Source: JASJAR01 sp038530285 (GTDB lineage: Bacteria; Pseudomonadota; Alphaproteobacteria; Rhodobacterales; Rhodobacteraceae). Taken from it: 64,000 bases of DNA. Where the stretch lies: assembly GCA_038530285.1 (NCBI GenBank), contig JBCBCY010000005.1:124001-188000 (forward strand), read 5' to 3'. Position 1 is the first letter of the stretch, and every line of letters starts with the position of its first letter. This document shows positions 59,801-64,000 of this stretch, one piece after another. The position numbers were made by a program, and so were the translations under genes. The notes beneath the pieces are model-generated. The model did no database searches, was not told where the DNA came from, and saw only the letters and a list, made by a program, of their open reading frames with translations.

Positions 59801-61864
59801 GTGACACGTTATATTTTGTTGGGACTGACCTTCCTTCTTTCCACATTGCGCACAGAGGCCAGCACCGAGCCGGACGATCTTGCGGGCCGCGTGATCGGCA
59901 CAGGGGACGGGCGCCAGATCGAGCTTCCCCTTTTGCGCAGCGCCTACAGCGTGAACATCGAAGGCGACATGGCCACGGTCGAGGTCACCCAGACGTTTGA
60001 AAACCCCTCGGCCTTGCCGATGGAGGCCAGGTACCTCTTTCCCCTGAACCAAAGGGCCGCGGTCTACGGGATGGAGATGCGTGTCGGTGATGAGGTGATC
60101 GAGGCCGTCATTCGCGAAAAAGCAAAAGCAGAGGCAGAGTTTCAGGCGGCCGCACAAGAGGGGAAGGCGGCCGCCCTTTTGACCCAGCACCGGCCCAATA
60201 TGTTCACTCAAGACATCGCCAATCTGATGCCGGGCCAACCGATTGAGGTGCGCCTGCGCTACGTTCAGATGGTCCCCAAGATCGACGGGCAATACCAGTT
60301 GGTGATCCCGCTGATCGTGGGGCCGCGCTATACGGGTGCGGATCTGCCTGACGATGACCAGATCGCCGCCCTTGATGGGCAGACCCCAGGGCCGGTGCCC
60401 GCGGGCACCTGGCAGATCGCCGATGTGCCGGCCTATCCCGGCGTGGCGGGGCTGGACCTGCCCGAGACGATCACCGGGGACCGGGTCAGCCTTGATGTGG
60501 CGTTCACTTCAGGGTTTGAGATGTCGGGGTTCGGCAGCGCAACCCATCCTTTGGACATTGTGCAGGATGACACGGCCCTGACCGTCGGCTTCGCAAAAGG
60601 TCAGGTGTTGGACAACCGCGACCTGGTCTTGCACTACGGCCTTGAAGGCAGCGACGTGCAAGCTGCGGTCCTGTCGCACACCGACGACCGCGGCGGCTAT
60701 CTGTCGGTGATGATCGAGCCCCCGGTCGTGCCTGATGACGCCCGGATCACGCCGCGCGAATTGGTGTTTGTCCTTGATACATCGGGGTCCATGAACGGCG
60801 CGCCAATGGCGGCCAGCAAGCGGTTCATGACGGCGGCCCTGGCGGGTCTGCGCGGGGGCGATTTTTTCCGCATCATCCCGTTTTCGAACACGGCCCAGGA
60901 AATGAGCCAGACCGCCCTGCCCGCCACCGCCCAGAACATCCGCGCCGCCGACCGATACGTGCGAAATCTGACCGCTGCAGGCGGGACCGAGATTGACCGC
61001 GCGATCCGCACCGCTTTTGCCACCCGGCCCGTCGAAGACACCATGCGCATCGTCGTGTTTTTAAGCGATGGTTATATCGGCAACGAACACACGGTCCTGA
61101 AAACCATCCGCGATCAAATCGGGACGGCGCGGATCTATGCCTTCGGGGTCGGGTCCTCGGTCAATCGGTATCTTCTGGACGGCATGGCCGAAGAAGGCCG
61201 CGGATATGCCCGCTATGTCGGGCTTGATGAGGACGCGCTGGAGATCGCAGAGACCCTTGCGCGTGATCTGAAATCTCCGCTTTTGACGGACATCACCATC
61301 GACTGGGGCGATCTTGCGGTCGAAGACGTCAGTCTGGCGCGGATACCGGACCTTTTCGCGGGCAATTCCGTGCGCGTCTATGCGCGCCATTCTGCGACCG
61401 GCGCGGCAGAGGTCAAAATCAACGGCCGGGTCAACGGACAGGCTGCGACACTGTCGGTGCCTTTGACCCTGACGGCGGGCGCGCGCGAACCCGCCCTGCC
61501 CCTGATCTGGGCGCGCAACCGTATTGCGATGCTCGAACGCAACGTGGCCGTCGGCGTCGCGGCTGAGAGTAGCGATGCTGAGATCACCAAGCTCGGCCTC
61601 GACTACGGGTTGCAAACGAAGAACACGTCCTTTGTGGCGGTGTCGCAGAAAGTCGTGAATGACACCGGCCTGCCCGCCCTGACCCGCGATGTCCCCCTGC
61701 CGATGGTTCACGGGGTCGGACCCAGCGCCTACCCCCAAGGGTTTTCAGGGTCATCGACGCCCGAACTGCAGGCCTGGTTGGGGATGGTCCTGCTTGCAGC
61801 ACTTTCGCTGATGCGGCTATTGCAGGGGCGTGGGCGGCGCCGGGGTCGCCCCGCCAACGCCTGA
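59801..61864 (+). CDS. VIT/VWA protein, likely dedicated exosortase target
   Basis: A 687-residue exported protein with a GTG start at 59801 and a signal peptide (residues 1-20). A VIT domain follows (about 35-170; ATVEVTQTFENPSALPMEAR, AVIREKAKAEAEFQAA), then a VWA domain (about 318-480) with an intact MIDAS (DTSGSMN, D326). The C-terminus has GPSAYPQGF, then STPELQAWLGMVLLAALSLM (about 652-671) and an Arg-rich tail, a motif-membrane-basic arrangement expected of a sorting signal. Family resemblance is to the marine proteobacterial sortase target protein. It is 22 bases downstream of the exosortase gene and 20 bases upstream of the response regulator. Confidence 0.88.
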   Translation: MTRYILLGLTFLLSTLRTEASTEPDDLAGRVIGTGDGRQIELPLLRSAYSVNIEGDMATVEVTQTFENPSALPMEARYLFPLNQRAAVYGMEMRVGDEVIEAVIREKAKAEAEFQAAAQEGKAAALLTQHRPNMFTQDIANLMPGQPIEVRLRYVQMVPKIDGQYQLVIPLIVGPRYTGADLPDDDQIAALDGQTPGPVPAGTWQIADVPAYPGVAGLDLPETITGDRVSLDVAFTSGFEMSGFGSATHPLDIVQDDTALTVGFAKGQVLDNRDLVLHYGLEGSDVQAAVLSHTDDRGGYLSVMIEPPVVPDDARITPRELVFVLDTSGSMNGAPMAASKRFMTAALAGLRGGDFFRIIPFSNTAQEMSQTALPATAQNIRAADRYVRNLTAAGGTEIDRAIRTAFATRPVEDTMRIVVFLSDGYIGNEHTVLKTIRDQIGTARIYAFGVGSSVNRYLLDGMAEEGRGYARYVGLDEDALEIAETLARDLKSPLLTDITIDWGDLAVEDVSLARIPDLFAGNSVRVYARHSATGAAEVKINGRVNGQAATLSVPLTLTAGAREPALPLIWARNRIAMLERNVAVGVAAESSDAEITKLGLDYGLQTKNTSFVAVSQKVVNDTGLPALTRDVPLPMVHGVGPSAYPQGFSGSSTPELQAWLGMVLLAALSLMRLLQGRGRRRGRPANA

Positions 61865-61884
61865 ACAAGGGGCGCATCCGCGCA

Positions 61885-62571
61885 ATGAGCCAAGGCCCGA
61901 ACATCCTGATTGTCGATGACGACCCGCATATCCGGGACGTCATCCGCATCGCGCTTGACACCCATGGGATGCGCAGTGCCGAAGCCTCAACGGGCAAGGC
62001 CGCGCTGACCGAATTTGCGCGCGGGGCGTTCGATCTGATCGTGCTCGACATCGGGATGCCGCAGATGAACGGCTTTGATGTCTGCAAGGCCGTGCGCCGG
62101 ACATCCCAGGTGCCGATCCTGTTTCTGACCGCCCAGGATGAAGAGGTTGAGCGTATCTTGGGCTTCGAACTTGGGGCGGACGATTTTGTGGGCAAGCCCT
62201 TTAGCCCGCGTGAGTTGATGCTGCGGATCAAGGCGATCCTGGCGCGCGGCAAACCCGCCCCGACGCAGGCGGTCGAACACGGACGCCTGCGGGCGGTGCC
62301 CAACCGGCATCAGGCCTGGATCGATGACAGCGAACTGGTGCTGACCGGAACGGAGTTTTCGCTGCTTTTGGTTCTTTTGCGCCACAAAGATCAGGTCTTT
62401 GACCGCAACCGGCTGATTGATGCCGCCTATGGGGGGCATGCGCAATTGTCGGGGCGGACCGTGGACAGCCACATCCGCAACATCCGCGCCAAGGCCGCCG
62501 ATTTGGGCTGCGACGACATCGTCGAAACCGTGCACGGTGTGGGCGTGCGCATGGGCGCCTGCGCGCGGTGA
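61885..62571 (+). CDS. pdsR: OmpR-type response regulator (PdsR-like)
   Basis: A 228-residue regulator with a receiver domain (acidic pair DDD at 11-13, phospho-acceptor Asp near 54 in LIVLDIGMPQMNG, Lys near 104 in GKPFSPREL) and a winged-helix DNA-binding domain from about 128 (LVLTGTEFSLLLVLLRH, RTVDSHIRNIRAKA). It overlaps the following kinase gene by 4 bases (GTGA). Its place beside a VIT/VWA target and exosortase fits the dedicated system regulator; the symbol is by analogy. Confidence 0.9.
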   Translation: MSQGPNILIVDDDPHIRDVIRIALDTHGMRSAEASTGKAALTEFARGAFDLIVLDIGMPQMNGFDVCKAVRRTSQVPILFLTAQDEEVERILGFELGADDFVGKPFSPRELMLRIKAILARGKPAPTQAVEHGRLRAVPNRHQAWIDDSELVLTGTEFSLLLVLLRHKDQVFDRNRLIDAAYGGHAQLSGRTVDSHIRNIRAKAADLGCDDIVETVHGVGVRMGACAR

Positions 62572-64000
62572 GCTGGGTCACTCCAAAATGGCGCCCTTCG
62601 ATCGCTCTGGTGGTGGGCCTTGTCTGCGTGATCCTTGTGTCGATCCCGGTGCTGGCTCTATTGGCGGTGCAGTTGACGTCCAACCAGTTCGTCCGCGAGA
62701 CCGAGCGGTCCTTGATCAATCAGGCGGCCATTTATGCCCTGCATTATGCCGCGCTGTTTAACGCCGAAGGGGGCCCGCCCCCGGGGGCCGAAATGGACGC
62801 GGCCGCGATCGCTGCCTGGGCCGAAACCTGGCATGAATGGCAACCCGTACTTGATCTGCGCCGCACCGACGTGCAGCCGCCACTGCCCGACTATGATGAG
62901 ACTGCGGTTGACCCGGTGACCGCGCCCGATCCACGCTACCAGCCGGTCGCCCTGAAGCTTCTGACCCTTGCCAGACAGGCCCAGAAGACCACGCTGTCGG
63001 GCGCGATTTTCCTCGATCATCGCGGCGTGAACATCCGCGCCGACCGGTTGCAGGATTTCGCGGCCGCGCCCGAAGTTCAGGGCGCGCTGACAGGCCGCGT
63101 GGCCAGCGCCTTGCGCGATCGCGGCGATACGTTTGAACGCCATGCGCTGACCTCGCTCAGCCGGGACACCTGGTACCGGGTGTTCGTGGCCTATCCGGTG
63201 ATCTTGGGCGACCGGGTGATTGGTGTGGTCTACCTGTCACGCACCCCGTCGAATTTCGCCAAATTCGTGGCCACGGAACGTGCGGCCTTGCTCACCATGG
63301 TGGCGGCCACGCTGCTGGCCGCAGCCTTGGTTGGGCTCTTGCTCTTTCGGCTGTTTTCGCGCCCGGTCCGAGACCTGAGCGCGCAAAGCCGTCACATCGC
63401 CAACGGCGCGCTGTCAGAGCCCGCCCCCTTGCGCCACTACGGCGTACGCGAAATCGCGGATCTGGGTGAGAACGTCATGCAGATGGCCAAGACATTGGCG
63501 GACCGGTCGCGGCAGGTCACGACGTATACCGATCACGTTACCCATGAACTCAAGTCGCCCATCACCGGGATCATGGGGGCTGCTGAGCTGTTGGGTTCGC
63601 CCGACATTTCCGCGGATGCGCGTCAAAAGCTGACCGATAACATCAGCGCAGAAGCGGCGCGCATGGACGCCTTGCTGGAAGACCTTCGTCAGATGGCGCG
63701 CCTGCGCGACGCGCCCACCACCGGCCGCGGGATCCTTGCGGATATGTTGCCCGAGGTTTCAGGCCTTGCCGTGATCCTGGACCCGGCGAGCGCGGCGGTT
63801 CTTCCGATGCTGCCCGACCACGGAAAGATCCTGTTCCAACAGCTGGCACGCAACGCCGTCGAACATGGCGCGGACCGCCTGCACATCGCATTCGATGGCC
63901 GCGCGCTGCGCATTGAGGACAACGGCCATGGCATTGCCCCCGAAGACGCCCCCCGCGTGCTTGAGCCGCTCTTTACCACCCGGCGCGACGACGGTGGAAC
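62568..64000 (+). CDS. pdsS: Sensor histidine kinase (PdsS-like), truncated by window end
   Basis: The frame begins with GTG at 62568, overlapping the response-regulator stop, and stays open to the end of the window (477 codons seen). In order: membrane segment (about 12-34), a periplasmic sensor region of ~205 residues, a second membrane segment (about 243-265), HAMP (RPVRDLSAQSRHIANGAL), the phosphoacceptor His326 (THELKSPITGIMGAAELLG), the N box (LARNAVEHGADRLHIAF) and the G1 box (IEDNGHGIAPED). Only the last G-rich region of the ATP lid is missing. The cognate of the response regulator; the symbol is by analogy to the dedicated sortase system kinase. Confidence 0.9.
   Translation, partial: MSWVTPKWRPSIALVVGLVCVILVSIPVLALLAVQLTSNQFVRETERSLINQAAIYALHYAALFNAEGGPPPGAEMDAAAIAAWAETWHEWQPVLDLRRTDVQPPLPDYDETAVDPVTAPDPRYQPVALKLLTLARQAQKTTLSGAIFLDHRGVNIRADRLQDFAAAPEVQGALTGRVASALRDRGDTFERHALTSLSRDTWYRVFVAYPVILGDRVIGVVYLSRTPSNFAKFVATERAALLTMVAATLLAAALVGLLLFRLFSRPVRDLSAQSRHIANGALSEPAPLRHYGVREIADLGENVMQMAKTLADRSRQVTTYTDHVTHELKSPITGIMGAAELLGSPDISADARQKLTDNISAEAARMDALLEDLRQMARLRDAPTTGRGILADMLPEVSGLAVILDPASAAVLPMLPDHGKILFQQLARNAVEHGADRLHIAFDGRALRIEDNGHGIAPEDAPRVLEPLFTTRRDDGG

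Overview
The window looks like a chromosomal segment from a GC-rich alphaproteobacterium of the order Rhodobacterales (Roseobacter-type), probably an aerobic anoxygenic phototroph. The case rests on a light-harvesting 2 operon (pucB, pucA, pucC) behind tandem PpsR-type operators, on the rplU-rpmA-acetyltransferase-obgE-proB gene order with a Rhodobacterales-style extended L21, on two secreted proteins with VPLPA-type C-terminal anchors, and on TRAP and peptide ABC uptake systems. I see no insertion sequences, prophage, CRISPR array or rRNA. One tRNA (Ser, anticodon CGA) is present. Coding density is high and several genes overlap.

Region 1 to 20.5 kb is mostly housekeeping and cell envelope: uvrA with a possible LexA box, a VPLPA-CTERM protein, two MFS permeases, a secreted VWA protein with near-identical 88-residue repeats, lpdA, a DUF924 protein, queA, a giant AsmA/YhdP-like protein, a Bcp peroxiredoxin, a second VPLPA-CTERM protein, a DUF455 ferritin-like protein, and an M23 endopeptidase overlapping a bactofilin. 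Region 20.5 to 27.4 kb holds a DUF2189 membrane protein, the rplU-rpmA-GNAT-GNAT-obgE-proB block, a DUF2059 protein and tRNA-Ser. Region 27.5 to 35 kb is a minus-strand cluster of two adjacent ATP-grasp-like enzymes followed by a complete oligopeptide-type ABC importer.

Region 35 to 42 kb is the phototrophy locus: a five-PAS GGDEF/EAL protein, then pucB, an elongated pucA, pucC, and a translationally coupled gene for a histidine-rich protein made of thirteen short repeats that I cannot assign to any named family. Residues 44 and 45 of the PucA core are Phe-Leu, the combination known from blue-shifted B800-820 (LH3) antennae rather than the Tyr-Trp of B800-850.

Region 42 to 50.4 kb appears to be a catabolic operon: a LysR regulator, a DUF1445 protein (D-glutamate cyclase family), a TRAP transporter (DctP, DctQ, DctM) and a fused 5-oxoprolinase. 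Together they suggest uptake and use of D-glutamate or 5-oxoproline. Region 50.4 to 58 kb is miscellaneous: a P-loop kinase, an ABC exporter, a GT8 glycosyltransferase, an orphan FbpB-like permease, a GMC oxidoreductase and a PEBP protein.

Region 58.3 to 64 kb holds an exosortase, a VIT/VWA protein with a C-terminal transmembrane-plus-basic tail, a response regulator and a histidine kinase that runs off the window. This matches the layout of the proteobacterial dedicated sortase system, with an exosortase in place of the sortase.
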